Origin: JALYYC01 sp963795805
GTDB taxonomy: Bacteria > Chloroflexota > Dormibacteria > CF-121
Assembly (NCBI GenBank): GCA_963795805.1
Contig: CAWCIV010000001.1
Location: 682,001 to 746,000 of the forward strand
Direction: 5' to 3'
Length of the DNA: 64,000 nt
The notes beneath the pieces are model-generated. The model made no database searches. It worked only from the letters and a program-made list of their open reading frames with translations, and was not told the DNA's origin. Positions 45,865 to 54,957 of this stretch are shown in pieces (position 1 is the stretch's first letter; the number at the start of each line of letters is the position of its first letter). Position numbers and translations under genes: made by a program.

Positions 45865-46770
45865 GTGTCAGGAGGGCCCGGCGTCCGTCTCGTCCCCGCC
45901 CTCCTGCTCGTCGGGGTGACGGCGATCTGGGGCTGGACCTTCGTCGTCGTCAAGGACGCGATCGCGCGCTACCCGGTTGTCTCATTCCTGGGCGTCCGCT
46001 TCCTGCTCGCCGCCGTCGTGCTCTGGATCCTCGTCCTGGTGGCGCGTCAGCGCGGCCGCGTCGCGCGGGCAGGCCTCGCCATCGGCATCGTGCTCGCGCT
46101 CTCCTACCTGCTGCAGACGCTTGGGCTGAAGGGAACGTCCGTGGCGAACACCGGGCTCATCACCGGTCTCTTCGTGGTGTTCACGCCCATTCTCGACCGC
46201 CTTCTCTGGCACGTACCGTCTCGGGGCAGCACCTGGATCGCGGCGGGCGTTGCCTTTCTCGGCACCGCGCTCCTCACCGGTGGCGCGCCGACTGGGTTGC
46301 ATGCCGGAGACCTTTTCGTCCTCGCGGCCTCGGTCGGGTTCGCGCTGCACATCACCCTGCTGAGTCGTTATGCGGCAGCGGGCCCGCTGCTCCTGGCGGC
46401 CTGGCAGATGACGGCGGCCGGCGTCTTCTTGACTGCTGGGGCGATGGCGACCAGGTCGACGATCCTGCCGGTGCCGGCTTCGGTGCTCCCGGCCCTGGCG
46501 ATCACCGGCATCTTCGCCTCAGCCCTGGCCTTCTGGGTGCAGACCTATGCGCAGCAGCGCCTGCCGGCGAGCCGGGCGGCCTTGATCATCGCGATGGAGC
46601 CGGTCTTCACCGTGTTCTTCGCCTTCCTGCTTGTCTTCGAACGGTTTCGACTCCTGCAAGCCGCCGGCGCGGTGCTCATCGTGTTTGCGCTCTTTTATAG
46701 CGAGTGGCGTCAACGAGAGCGCGTCGGCTCCCCCGCTCCGGCGCTGCATATCGCCGGCAGCCAACGGTAG
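45865..46770 (+). CDS. EamA-family transporter
   Basis: A 301-residue DMT transporter with ten predicted helices in two EamA repeats (LVGVTAIWGWTFVVVKDAI, FLGVRFLLAA and EPVFTVFFAFLLVFERF). It is not close to RhtA, unlike the other EamA gene in the window. Substrate unknown. The GTG start at 45865 places the first helix at the N-terminus. Confidence 0.9.
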   Translation: MSGGPGVRLVPALLLVGVTAIWGWTFVVVKDAIARYPVVSFLGVRFLLAAVVLWILVLVARQRGRVARAGLAIGIVLALSYLLQTLGLKGTSVANTGLITGLFVVFTPILDRLLWHVPSRGSTWIAAGVAFLGTALLTGGAPTGLHAGDLFVLAASVGFALHITLLSRYAAAGPLLLAAWQMTAAGVFLTAGAMATRSTILPVPASVLPALAITGIFASALAFWVQTYAQQRLPASRAALIIAMEPVFTVFFAFLLVFERFRLLQAAGAVLIVFALFYSEWRQRERVGSPAPALHIAGSQR

Positions 46771-46774
46771 GGAG

Positions 46775-48118
46775 GTGGGGGCTCCCGGTGGTCTCGCGCG
46801 CTTGAACACTGGATCGGGGATGGTCCTCATCGGGAGTCTGCTCCTTGGGCTGATCAACCCGGGCAGCCAGGCGGCGGCTCCCGCCGCGTCTGCTGGCCTC
46901 GGGGCCTGGGCGGGCACGACGTCGATGCTCGCGCCGCGGGCCGAACACACCGCCACGCGGCTCTTCGGTGGGGAGGTGCTCGTGACTGGCGGCACTGATG
47001 GCCGCGATCACGGGCTTTCGAGCACGGAACTCTTCGACCCGAGGACCAATCAGTGGGGCGCGGGCCCGACCATGAGCAGCCCCCGGATCGATCAGACGGC
47101 GACCCTCCTTCTGGACGGGAGGGTCCTCGTTACCGGCGGATTCGACCAGCTGAATCAGTCGGAGCGGACGCTCGCCTCGACGGAGATCTTCGACTCGGGC
47201 CGCAACCGCTGGACCCCCGCTGCCCCGATGATGGTCGCACGAGCGCGCCACACCGCCACCCTGCTGGCGAACGGGTCGGTGCTGGTCGTCGGTGGCTACT
47301 CGTCATCGACGCCCGGGAAGCTTGGCGGGTTCGCGACCCGCGCGGAGGTCTACGACCCGAGGGCAAACCGCTGGTCCGAAACGGGCGGCATGGGAACCGG
47401 AGGACGCCAGGGTCACTCCGCCACCCGATTGATCGATGGCCGCGTGCTGGTGGCGGGCGGGGAAGGGACCCTCGGTGGAAACCCGAGTGCGGAGATCTAC
47501 GACCCCGCGTCAAACAGCTGGGCCTTCGTCAGCCCCCTGCTGGCGCCGCATGTCGGCCATACCGCCACCCTCCTTAAGACGGGGCGCGTGCTCATCGTTG
47601 GCGGCGCTGGGTCCATCTCGCCGACCCTCAACGAGCCCGCGGCGCTCAGTGCCGCCGAGGCCTACGACCCGCTGCTGGACCGCTGGACATTGCTGGCGCC
47701 CTTGCACACAACGCGTGATCATCACACCGCCACGCTGTTACCGGATGGCCGGCTGCTTGTTGTCGGCGGCGCCTACACATCCACACCGTGGCCCGAGCTC
47801 TATGACCCGGCAACGAATACCTGGGCGCTCATCCCCGGGACCTCGATGAATCGATACGGGCATACAGCCACGCGACTCGACAACGGTCGCGTCTTGATCG
47901 CCGGCGGCTACAACACGCAGTCGATGGCCAGCGCCTGGATCTACGATCCGTCGGAACGCCCCTCAGCGGCTCCTGGCATCGCGTTTCGGTGGGCATTCAC
48001 ATTTCCCGTCCTCGCGATCGCGGTCCTCGGCCTCCTGGTCTTCGGATGGCGGCGGCGCATCCTCCGGCTGCCGTCCTGGCCATCACGTGGGAGGGACGAT
48101 GCCTGGATCGATCCGTAG
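46775..48118 (+). CDS. Kelch-repeat surface protein with C-terminal membrane anchor
   Basis: A protein of about 447 residues. An N-terminal signal segment (MVLIGSLLLGLINPGSQAA) is followed by six or seven kelch repeats with the pattern RxxHTATLLxxGxVLVxGG ... YDPxxNxW, then a C-terminal membrane helix (FTFPVLAIAVLGLLVFGW) and basic tail. A surface-exposed beta-propeller is likely. The start is uncertain: GTG 46775, TTG 46802 or ATG 46820 are all in frame. It directly follows the EamA gene. Confidence 0.83.
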   Translation: MGAPGGLARLNTGSGMVLIGSLLLGLINPGSQAAAPAASAGLGAWAGTTSMLAPRAEHTATRLFGGEVLVTGGTDGRDHGLSSTELFDPRTNQWGAGPTMSSPRIDQTATLLLDGRVLVTGGFDQLNQSERTLASTEIFDSGRNRWTPAAPMMVARARHTATLLANGSVLVVGGYSSSTPGKLGGFATRAEVYDPRANRWSETGGMGTGGRQGHSATRLIDGRVLVAGGEGTLGGNPSAEIYDPASNSWAFVSPLLAPHVGHTATLLKTGRVLIVGGAGSISPTLNEPAALSAAEAYDPLLDRWTLLAPLHTTRDHHTATLLPDGRLLVVGGAYTSTPWPELYDPATNTWALIPGTSMNRYGHTATRLDNGRVLIAGGYNTQSMASAWIYDPSERPSAAPGIAFRWAFTFPVLAIAVLGLLVFGWRRRILRLPSWPSRGRDDAWIDP

Positions 48119-48119
48119 A

Positions 48120-49571
48120 TCAGCCGAAGCTGATCATGACGTTCTTCACCTGCGTGTAGTTGGCAAGGGCCTCGACGCCCTGCTCGCGTCCGAACCCACT
48201 GCGCTTGTAGCCGCCGAACGGCAGCCCGATGCTGCCCTCCACGCTGTAGCTGTTGATCCGGATTTGGCCTGCTTTGATGGCGGTTGCCAGGGTCAGGGCT
48301 TTCTGCAGGTCCCGAGTCCACACCCCCGTGACCAGTCCGTAGGGCGTGCCGTTGGCGATGGCGATCGCCTCGTCGACCGACTCGAAGGTGGTCACGGTCA
48401 GGACCGGCCCGAAGATTTCCTCTTGCTCCACCACTGACCCGCGCTCGACCCGGTCGAGCACGGTCGGCTCAACAAAGAAACCGTGGGCGAGGTCATCGCG
48501 GCCGGCCCGTCCGCCTCCGGTCACCGCGATGGCGCCATCCCGGGTCCCGCGCGCGATGTACTCCAGCACCCGTTTCATCTGGCGCTCGCTGACAACGGGC
48601 CCCATGTCGGGGTTGTCCAGTCCCCGGCCGAGGCTGATCTTTTCGATCCGGCCGGCAAGGATCTTCAGGAACGGGTCGTGCGCGGTGCGCTCCAGCAAAA
48701 GCCGGGTTGGCGCCGTGCAGGTCTGGGCGGCGTTCTGCATCAGGGTCGCCGCCGCCGCCAGCGCCGCCTTCTCATAATCCGCGTCGGCAAAGACGATGTT
48801 GGGAGACTTGCCACCCAGCTCGAGCGTCACGGGTACCACGTGGTCGGCCGCCGCCTTCATGATGGCGATGCCGGTCGGGACCGAACCGGTGAAGGTGATG
48901 TGATTGATGTCGGCGTGGGCGACGAGCGCGGCGCCGGGTTCGCGACCGCCGGTCACGACGTTGAAGACCCCGGGCGGAATCCCCGCCTCGGACGCCAGCT
49001 CGGCCAGCCGGACGATGCTGAGCCCGGCTTCCGCGGCCGGCTTGGCGACCACGGCGTTGCCGCAGGCCAGCGCCGGCGCGATCCCGCGCGAGGCGAGCCG
49101 GAGCGGGTAGTTCCACGGAACGATCTGGGCCGAGATGCCGAGTGGCTCGCGGAGCGTGAAGTCGACGAAGCCGCGCCCGAGCGGGATGCTGGAGCCAAAG
49201 ACCTTGTCAGCCACGCCGGCGAAATACTCGAAATACCCGGCGGCGGCGGCCACGTCATCCTCGGCCTGGCGGAGCGGCTTGCCCACGTCCTGGCTCTCCA
49301 GCCGGGCCAGCTCGGATGCGCGCTCTCGCAGCAGGCTCGCCAGCCGGTTGAGCAGGCGCACGCGGCGCACCGGCGGAAGGCCGGCCCACCCCTGGTCGAT
49401 CGCCTGGCGGGCGGCGCGAACCGCGGCGTCGACGTCGCTCGAGCCGCCGTCGGCCACGGCGGCGAACCCACTACCGGTGGCGGGATCGATGGCCTCGAAG
49501 GTCCTGCCTGATCGGGCGTCGGCACGCTGGCCGTCGAGGAACATCCGGCCATCCAGGCTTGCGACCTTCAT
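48120..49571 (-). CDS. NAD(P)-dependent aldehyde dehydrogenase
   Basis: A 483-residue ALDH. The catalytic Cys lies in QNAAQTCTAPTR, the general-base Glu in VTLELGGKSPNIVF, and the nucleotide loop in FTGSVPTG. PWNYPL and EEIFGPVL are also typical. It resembles betaine/gamma-aminobutyraldehyde type enzymes, but the substrate cannot be fixed. The start at 49571 precedes the conserved region; longer in-frame sequence upstream is excluded because it overlaps the divergent gene. Confidence 0.93.
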   Translation of the reverse strand: MKVASLDGRMFLDGQRADARSGRTFEAIDPATGSGFAAVADGGSSDVDAAVRAARQAIDQGWAGLPPVRRVRLLNRLASLLRERASELARLESQDVGKPLRQAEDDVAAAAGYFEYFAGVADKVFGSSIPLGRGFVDFTLREPLGISAQIVPWNYPLRLASRGIAPALACGNAVVAKPAAEAGLSIVRLAELASEAGIPPGVFNVVTGGREPGAALVAHADINHITFTGSVPTGIAIMKAAADHVVPVTLELGGKSPNIVFADADYEKAALAAAATLMQNAAQTCTAPTRLLLERTAHDPFLKILAGRIEKISLGRGLDNPDMGPVVSERQMKRVLEYIARGTRDGAIAVTGGGRAGRDDLAHGFFVEPTVLDRVERGSVVEQEEIFGPVLTVTTFESVDEAIAIANGTPYGLVTGVWTRDLQKALTLATAIKAGQIRINSYSVEGSIGLPFGGYKRSGFGREQGVEALANYTQVKNVMISFG

Positions 49572-49597
49572 CGCTCTTAGCCTACCGTTTGAGTACG

Positions 49598-50191
49598 GTG
49601 ATTTCGCGCTACTTGCGCAGCCGAAAGCATGCCGCCGGCCTGGCGCTGGCCCTGGTGGCCGCGATCCTGAGCGCCCTGGATCCGGTTGGGCCGCAGAGCA
49701 TCCTGTTTGTGCTCGGCTTCTATCTGGCCGCGGCGACCGCGATCCCCAACCGGCGGCCGCTCCCGCGCTATGGCTTCGAGCCACGCCTGGTGCAGCGGGC
49801 CCTGCGCGAACAGCTCATGGCCGTCAGCGGCCGGCTCCCGCCGGAGGTGATGGGCCGCCTCCGTCGCATCGAGCTGGCTGTCCGGACCGAGATCCTGCCC
49901 GGGCTCGATCGGCTGGCGCCCGGCAGCCTGGAGCTCTACCTGGTCGAGCGGACCGCCTCCGAGTACCTGCCGACCGCGGTGGAGTCCTACCTGCGCCTAC
50001 CCCCGGGTTACGTTTCAGCCCAGCCCGGCAGCGAAGGCCGGAGCGCGCTCAGTGTTCTGCTCGACGAACTCGACCTTCTCGAGGCAGGGGTCCGCTCGGT
50101 CGCCGCGGCCGTCCATCGCGCGGAGATGGACCGGCTGCTGGCGTATCAGCGCTTCCTTAGCGACCGGTTCCGGCAGGACGAACTCGGATGA
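49598..50191 (+). CDS. Membrane-hairpin protein of unknown function
   Basis: A 197-residue protein not recognised. Two hydrophobic helices near the N-terminus (LALALVAAILSAL and SILFVLGFYLAAATAI) are followed by a long helical cytoplasmic region (about 60-197) rich in Leu, Arg and Glu. Divergent from the ALDH gene. The start could be GTG 49598 or TTG 49589. Confidence 0.7.
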   Translation: MISRYLRSRKHAAGLALALVAAILSALDPVGPQSILFVLGFYLAAATAIPNRRPLPRYGFEPRLVQRALREQLMAVSGRLPPEVMGRLRRIELAVRTEILPGLDRLAPGSLELYLVERTASEYLPTAVESYLRLPPGYVSAQPGSEGRSALSVLLDELDLLEAGVRSVAAAVHRAEMDRLLAYQRFLSDRFRQDELG

Positions 50192-50196
50192 CGCCC

Positions 50197-51105
50197 TCAG
50201 CGGATCGACGGCCGCAGCGACGCCGGTAGCAGTCGCCAGACGCCGAGCCCCAGCCCGATCAGCACGATGAACGGCAGCAGGAAGCCGCCGACCACGAGCA
50301 TGCCACCAATGACGGCCACGAAGGTCTGGCCGGCGGTCCCGAGCGAAGCCGAGAGGCCGCTTTGATCCCAGAAGCTCGGAGGTGCGGCGACCGTCGCGAC
50401 GGTGAAGAGCCGAAGCGTGATCGTCGAGTACGTGGTGCGCTGATCAAGGAACCGGATCCGGCCCTGGATTTGCTCGATCTCACCGGTGACCGAGGAGAGC
50501 TGGCTCTGCACCGCGATGCTGTCCTGGATCGTCTGGGCGCGCCGCATCAGGTCGAGCAGCACCGCCTGCTGGGCCTGCTGGTTCTTGAGCCGCGCCTGCA
50601 GATCGACGTACTCGCCGCTAACGTCCTGGCTTACGACCTGGAGCTGGCCTGGTTTGCCGAGCTGTCGGAGCGCGCTGAGCGCATCGGCATAACTCGAGGC
50701 AGGGACGGCCACAACCACCGTGCCCGCATCCGTCTGCGTACTGGAGGGGTCGCCAACCTGGGAGCTGACAAGGTAGCCGTTGAACTGGCCGGCGATCGCC
50801 ACCGCCCGGTTGTAGCTGTCCCAGAACGAGCCCGCCTTGATCTGGATGCCCATGGTTGCGTCCTGGATGACCTTCTGATCGCCCCGCGCCTGGACGATAG
50901 CGCTGCTGCTCGCGGTGCCGGCGGGACCGGACGCGGGGACCGCGAACTTGTCCGTGGATGGGGCGTAGGCTGCAGCGCCCTGGCCGAGCCCGGCGCTCGC
51001 GTGGTTCGAGTTGCTGGTGCTCGACGCCGAGCCACAGGCGGACAGCAGGCCGGCGATGCCCAGCAGGGCCAGCGGGAGGAGGCGGGGCGTTGGCATGGCA
51101 TTCAT
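50197..51105 (-). CDS. DUF4349 lipoprotein
   Basis: A 302-residue envelope protein. The signal peptide ends in lipobox LLSAC; the DUF4349 region (about 75-260) contains DATMGIQIKAGSFWDSYNRA, GEYVDLQARLKNQQAQQ and a coiled coil; the C-terminus has a membrane helix (LLPFIVLIGLGLGVWRLL). The family is widespread with no known activity. Confidence 0.88.
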   Translation of the reverse strand: MNAMPTPRLLPLALLGIAGLLSACGSASSTSNSNHASAGLGQGAAAYAPSTDKFAVPASGPAGTASSSAIVQARGDQKVIQDATMGIQIKAGSFWDSYNRAVAIAGQFNGYLVSSQVGDPSSTQTDAGTVVVAVPASSYADALSALRQLGKPGQLQVVSQDVSGEYVDLQARLKNQQAQQAVLLDLMRRAQTIQDSIAVQSQLSSVTGEIEQIQGRIRFLDQRTTYSTITLRLFTVATVAAPPSFWDQSGLSASLGTAGQTFVAVIGGMLVVGGFLLPFIVLIGLGLGVWRLLPASLRPSIR

Positions 51106-51166
51106 CTCGCCTCAGAAGACGGGCGGCCGCCCGAAAAGTTCCCGGCGCGGGCGCTAAGCTTGAACG

Positions 51167-51478
51167 ATGAGCCAGCCGGTCGACCTCTCCCCGATGCAAC
51201 GGGAGCTCGACAACCTACGGGTTCAGCTCTGTCATTGCAACCACGCCGGGACCTGCCTCGGCTGCCAGGGCATCGACATGCTCCGCCAGCAGGTCCAGAT
51301 GGTGGTGTCGGCCGCGACCCAACCGGTGCTGATGCAGGTGGCCCAGGAAGCCCAGGCCAAGGAGCTGCTCAAGCAGGTCCAGGAGATGCAGGAGCGGATG
51401 CTCCGGGACCCCGATGCGGCGAAAGCCATCGAGGAGCTCCTGAAGTACTTTCAGGCGCCCCCGACCGAAGACCACTAA
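51167..51478 (+). CDS. Small protein with a CxCxHxxxCxxC cluster
   Basis: A 103-residue protein not recognised. Residues 22-33 are CHCNHAGTCLGC, with Cys22, Cys24, His26, Cys30 and Cys33, a plausible zinc or iron-sulfur site. A coiled coil follows (AQEAQAKELLKQVQEMQERM). It overlaps the sortase gene's stop by 4 bp on the other strand. A metal-binding adaptor role is possible. Confidence 0.7.
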   Translation: MSQPVDLSPMQRELDNLRVQLCHCNHAGTCLGCQGIDMLRQQVQMVVSAATQPVLMQVAQEAQAKELLKQVQEMQERMLRDPDAAKAIEELLKYFQAPPTEDH

Positions 51479-52089
51479 CTACTGGTCGGAACCGCCGTCA
51501 CGACCACCCGCTGGGTGTCAACCCAGTTGGGCCAGCAGGTGAAGAGGGTCAGCCGAACATCGTTGGTCGGATTCAGGATCTGCACCGCCGAGGGCTCGAC
51601 GATCGTGCGACCCGTGACGTGATAGACGACCGCCGAGGAGCCCACCGGCGTCACGTCGATCTCGTCTCCGGCGGTGAGGTCCTTCAACCGGCCGAAGACG
51701 CTGCCCTGGATGTCATCGTGGCCGTAGAGCACCGAATTGCCGCTGCCGATCGGGGAGGAGTGGTCGAAGTGGGTAACCGAATAGCCGGTCGCGATCTGCA
51801 TGTTGCCGCCGGAGTCGACCCCCCGATCGAAGATGGGGGCCGCGTTGATGCCGATCTTCGGGATCGAGATGTAGGCGACCGGGCGGCTTGGCGCCGACCC
51901 GCTGCTGGCCAACCCGGCGCGCTGATGGGGCGGCGAGAGCGGGTCGCCGATCGCCGGGATGGCGCCGACGATGGGTGCCACCGGGGCCGGGGTTTTATGC
52001 AACAGGCCCGGGGCGGCCATCGCGATCAGGGCCACGCCGATCGCAATCAGCAATCCCGCTATCAGGTTTCTACGCATTCCTACCATCAT
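51475..52089 (-). CDS. Sortase
   Basis: A protein of about 204 residues. An N-terminal membrane helix (LIAGLLIAIGVALIAMAA) and Pro-rich linker are followed by a sortase beta-barrel: YGHDDIQGSVFGRLKDL with the catalytic His, LTLFTCWP with the catalytic Cys, and DTQRVVV with the Arg. It resembles class D/E sortases, which link proteins at the surface. No LPxTG-type substrate was seen in the window. An ATG 4 codons later is also possible. Confidence 0.88.
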   Translation of the reverse strand: MMVGMRRNLIAGLLIAIGVALIAMAAPGLLHKTPAPVAPIVGAIPAIGDPLSPPHQRAGLASSGSAPSRPVAYISIPKIGINAAPIFDRGVDSGGNMQIATGYSVTHFDHSSPIGSGNSVLYGHDDIQGSVFGRLKDLTAGDEIDVTPVGSSAVVYHVTGRTIVEPSAVQILNPTNDVRLTLFTCWPNWVDTQRVVVTAVPTSS

Positions 52090-52137
52090 AGTCAGGGGAA
52101 CGCGGCAGCCTGTCAAGCAACGGCCGTGACGGAGAGG

Positions 52138-52169
52138 GGGAGTGCCGGTCGAGGCGACGCGGCACTCCC
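52138..52169. terminator. Long hairpin between the HU-like and sortase genes
   Basis: GGGAGTGCCG (52138-52147) pairs perfectly with CGGCACTCCC (52160-52169), and the loop itself holds GTCG/CGAC. It lies 19 bp past the stop of the HU-like gene on the minus strand. There is no T-run, so it may protect or process the mRNA end rather than terminate on its own. Confidence 0.5.
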
Positions 52170-52187
52170 AGCTAGCGTCGTGTCGAG

Positions 52188-52538
52188 TTAGGCGGCCCGC
52201 CGGGTCGAGGTCTTGGAGTAGGCCTCGCGGACCGACTTCGGGAACGACCAGCGGGGCTTCTTGGACGCCGCGCGGGCCTTCAGCATCATCGGCTCCTTGG
52301 TGAAGGGGTTGATGCCCCTGCCCGCCTTGCGCGCCTTGACCTCACGGTAGGCGAGGGCACCGATCTGCGGGAACCGGACCCGCTGACCGCGGGCGCCGGC
52401 TGCGACCGCCTGGTCGAAGACATCCTTGACGGCGGCGTTGAGGTCCGACTTCTTGATTTTGACTGTCCCGTTCTTGGTCAGTTTCTCGTGCAGCAGGCTG
52501 ACAAAGGTCGAGGCGGTCCAGTTCTGCGCTTTCGCCAT
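52188..52538 (-). CDS. HU-family DNA-binding protein
   Basis: A 116-residue HU/IHF-like protein. The beta-arm region VRFPQIGALAYREVKARKAGRGINP is recognisable (ARxGRNP variant). The N-terminal helices are shorter than in HU, and a basic C-terminal tail of about 25 residues (KARAASKKPRWSFP ...) is added. It binds and bends DNA as a dimer. Confidence 0.87.
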   Translation of the reverse strand: MAKAQNWTASTFVSLLHEKLTKNGTVKIKKSDLNAAVKDVFDQAVAAGARGQRVRFPQIGALAYREVKARKAGRGINPFTKEPMMLKARAASKKPRWSFPKSVREAYSKTSTRRAA

Positions 52539-52657
52539 TCTTTCCTCCGTGAAATGTTTGGTGGGTCGGCGGTTCGCCCGCCATTTTCACATAGGAAACG
52601 CGTCCGTGCACGAAACCTGTGCGTTTTGCTGGGGAAAAGGGCGGTTTTAGCCCCTGA

Positions 52658-52834
52658 CTACTGGGCGTGGCGGAGAGAGAACGCGATGCGGTCGTCCAGA
52701 AGCCACTCGTCTTCGAGCTCGAGGACGGTCAGGAGGAGGTCTTCGTGCACGTCCTCCAGGGTCTGGCGCAGTCGATAGCCATCCGCGTCGAGCGGCTTGG
52801 GCACGAGCGCTTCGAACTGTTCAGAGGCTTGCAC
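52658..52834 (-). CDS. Possible 58-residue acidic protein
   Basis: A GTG-started short frame encoding a helical, acidic peptide (for example YRLRQTLEDVHEDLLLTVLE and LEDEWLLDDRIAF). Composition is more protein-like than the 73-residue frame on the opposite strand. GGAGG lies 17 bp upstream, farther than usual. Not recognised. Confidence 0.4.
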   Translation of the reverse strand: MQASEQFEALVPKPLDADGYRLRQTLEDVHEDLLLTVLELEDEWLLDDRIAFSLRHAQ

Positions 52835-52945
52835 CGGACCATCACATCCTGCCTCCGTTGTAGCGCGCCAACCTTAACCCCGGCATAAGGCCGCCGTCGC
52901 GAATTTGCGCGGAGACCGGGCTGCCGCGAGGTCGTGACCCGCCCG

Positions 52946-54571
52946 TCACTCCGAGGGCCGGGTTCCCTCGGCCTGGTGCTGCGAGCGCTCGCGGATCAAC
53001 TTTTTGTCGAATTTGCCGACGCTGGTCTTGGGGATCTCGTCGATGAAGCGGACCTCGTCAGGCAGCCACCATTTGGCCACCTGCGGGCGCAGAAACTCGA
53101 GGATCTCCTCCTGCGTCAGGCGGCCCTTGAACTCGGGCTTGGCCACCACATAGGCGACCGGGCGTTCCTGCCACTTCGGATGCGGGACGCCGATCACGGC
53201 GGCTTCCAGGACGCCGGCGTGACCCATGATGGCGGACTCCAGCTCGACCGACGAGATCCACTCGCCGCCCGACTTGACCAGATCCTTGACCCGGTCGACG
53301 ATCTGGATGTACCCGTCGGCATCGACGTTCGCCACGTCCCCGGTCCGGAGCCAGCCGTCGGCGGTGAAGCGGTCGGCGTCGACGCCACGGTAGTAGCTGC
53401 CCGTGATCCACGGGCCTCGAACCTGGATCTCGCCGACACTCTTGCCGTCCCAGGCAACCCGGCGGTTCTGCTCCACATCCATCAGGCGGAGCTCGACGCC
53501 CGGCAACGGTAGGCCCTGCTTGAGCTTGATCCGGCGCCGGTCCGTCTCCTTGATCTGGCTTTTCATGGCAGCCGTGGCGGCGACCGGCGAGGTTTCGGTC
53601 ATGCCCCAACCGTGATCCACACTGATGCCGTGGCGGGTCAGGCCGTCGTAAAGCCCGGCCGGCAGCGCCGAGCCGCCATTGAAGAGGAGCAGGCCCGGCA
53701 GGTCCAGACCGGTCTTGTCAAGGTGTTGCAGTAAGGCGATCCAGACGCTCGGCACGCCCGCCGTCAGCGTCACCCCCTCGCTCTGGAAAAGGTCGACCAG
53801 GCTGACAGGATCGAGAAAGCGGTCTGGGAAGACGAGGCTGGCGCCCACCATGGCCGCCGCGTACGGCATGCCCCAGGCATTGGCGTGAAACATCGGGACG
53901 ACCGGAAGGGCGACGCTCTGCTCGCTGATGCCGAGGCCGCCGCTGACGGCGATGCCAAAAGAGTGGAGGACCGCCGAACGGTGGCTGTAGGCGACCCCCT
54001 TGGGCTTCCCGGTCGTGCCCGAGGTGTAGCACATCGCCGAGGCATCGCGCTCGTCGATATCCGGCCACGCAAATTCGGTGGGACGGCCCCCGATGAGCTC
54101 CTCATAGGAAACGGTTGGGCTGAGCTGGCCATTCGGTGCCGGCCCGTCGGTCATTACCACGAAGTGCTTCACCGTCTTGAGCTTGCCGGCGACGCGCTCG
54201 ATCACCGGCATCAGCGAGGCGTCGACGAAGATGACGGTGTCCTCGGCGTCGTTGATCACGAACTCGAGGTGCTCTGGAAAAAGCCGCGGATTGAGCGTAT
54301 GGAGGACCGCCCCCGAGCACGGCGCGGCAAAGTACAGCTCGAAGTGCCTGGCGTTGTTCCAGGCCAGGGTCCCGACCCGGTCCCCCGGCCGGACCCCGAG
54401 CTCGTGGAGCCCGTGAGCCAGCTGTGCCACGCGGCCCCCAAAGTCGGCGTAGGTGTACCGCGTCCGCCCGGTCGCGGTCTTGGTCACGATTGCCTTGGTG
54501 GGAAAGAGCGTGGTGGACCGCCAGAGGAAATGCTGCAGCGTCAAGGGGAAGTCCGGCATCGTGCTTCGCAT
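52946..54571 (-). CDS. Acyl-CoA synthetase (AMP-binding enzyme)
   Basis: A 541-residue adenylating enzyme that activates a fatty or carboxylic acid as acyl-AMP and then acyl-CoA. The P-loop is CYTSGTTGKPKGVAYSH, later motifs are GWGMTETSP, WLRTGDVANVDADGYIQIVDRVKD and SSVELESAI, and the catalytic Lys lies in PKTSVGKFDKK. It is closest in pattern to medium/long-chain fatty-acid-CoA ligases. A start at 54559 (MPDFPLTLQ) is also reasonable. Confidence 0.94.
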   Translation of the reverse strand: MRSTMPDFPLTLQHFLWRSTTLFPTKAIVTKTATGRTRYTYADFGGRVAQLAHGLHELGVRPGDRVGTLAWNNARHFELYFAAPCSGAVLHTLNPRLFPEHLEFVINDAEDTVIFVDASLMPVIERVAGKLKTVKHFVVMTDGPAPNGQLSPTVSYEELIGGRPTEFAWPDIDERDASAMCYTSGTTGKPKGVAYSHRSAVLHSFGIAVSGGLGISEQSVALPVVPMFHANAWGMPYAAAMVGASLVFPDRFLDPVSLVDLFQSEGVTLTAGVPSVWIALLQHLDKTGLDLPGLLLFNGGSALPAGLYDGLTRHGISVDHGWGMTETSPVAATAAMKSQIKETDRRRIKLKQGLPLPGVELRLMDVEQNRRVAWDGKSVGEIQVRGPWITGSYYRGVDADRFTADGWLRTGDVANVDADGYIQIVDRVKDLVKSGGEWISSVELESAIMGHAGVLEAAVIGVPHPKWQERPVAYVVAKPEFKGRLTQEEILEFLRPQVAKWWLPDEVRFIDEIPKTSVGKFDKKLIRERSQHQAEGTRPSE

Positions 54572-54702
54572 CTAATTCACCTATCCTTGGACCGCAATAC
54601 CGCCATGATATGCTGGTTTTCGGGCGTGTCCAGCCCGGTCATGGCTCGCTCGGGGCAACGCACCGGACCGGGAATAACTTTGCGGAGGAGCTAGCGACAG
54701 AC

Positions 54703-54906
54703 GTGGCGCAGAACGGGACGATCAAGCGACTCGTGATGGATCGGGGATTCGGGTTTTTGAGCGGCGAGGACGGCAAGGAATACTTCTTCCACCGGTCGTC
54801 GGTGGAGGGCTCATTCGAGGGGTTGCAGGAGGGGCAGAAGGTCAGCTTCGATGTCGAATCCTCCGCGCCCAAGGGACCGCGAGCCTCACGGGTCCGGGTC
54901 GCTTAA
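54703..54906 (+). CDS. Cold-shock protein
   Basis: A 67-residue CSD protein starting GTG at 54703. RNP1 is the degenerate RGFGFLS and RNP2 is YFFHRSS. It begins NGTIKRLVMD, as in CspA relatives. GGAGGAG lies 12 bp upstream. In-frame extension to earlier starts is outside the family fold. A strong terminator follows. Confidence 0.92.
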   Translation: MAQNGTIKRLVMDRGFGFLSGEDGKEYFFHRSSVEGSFEGLQEGQKVSFDVESSAPKGPRASRVRVA

Positions 54907-54930
54907 CCGACTGACCCGCTGAATCCAAGA

Positions 54931-54955
54931 AGGCCTGGTTCGCCAGGCCTTTGTG
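54931..54955. terminator. Bidirectional hairpin terminator
   Basis: AGGCCTGG-TTCG-CCAGGCCT is a perfect 8-bp stem with a UUCG-type loop, followed by TTTGTG on the plus strand. It lies between the convergent cold-shock gene and arsM. Confidence 0.75.
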
Positions 54956-54957
54956 CC

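Noticed and set aside
52667..52888. 73-codon plus-strand frame near the HU-like gene
   Set aside because: The opposite-strand 58-codon frame has a more protein-like composition and the strand of its neighbours; neither is certain.
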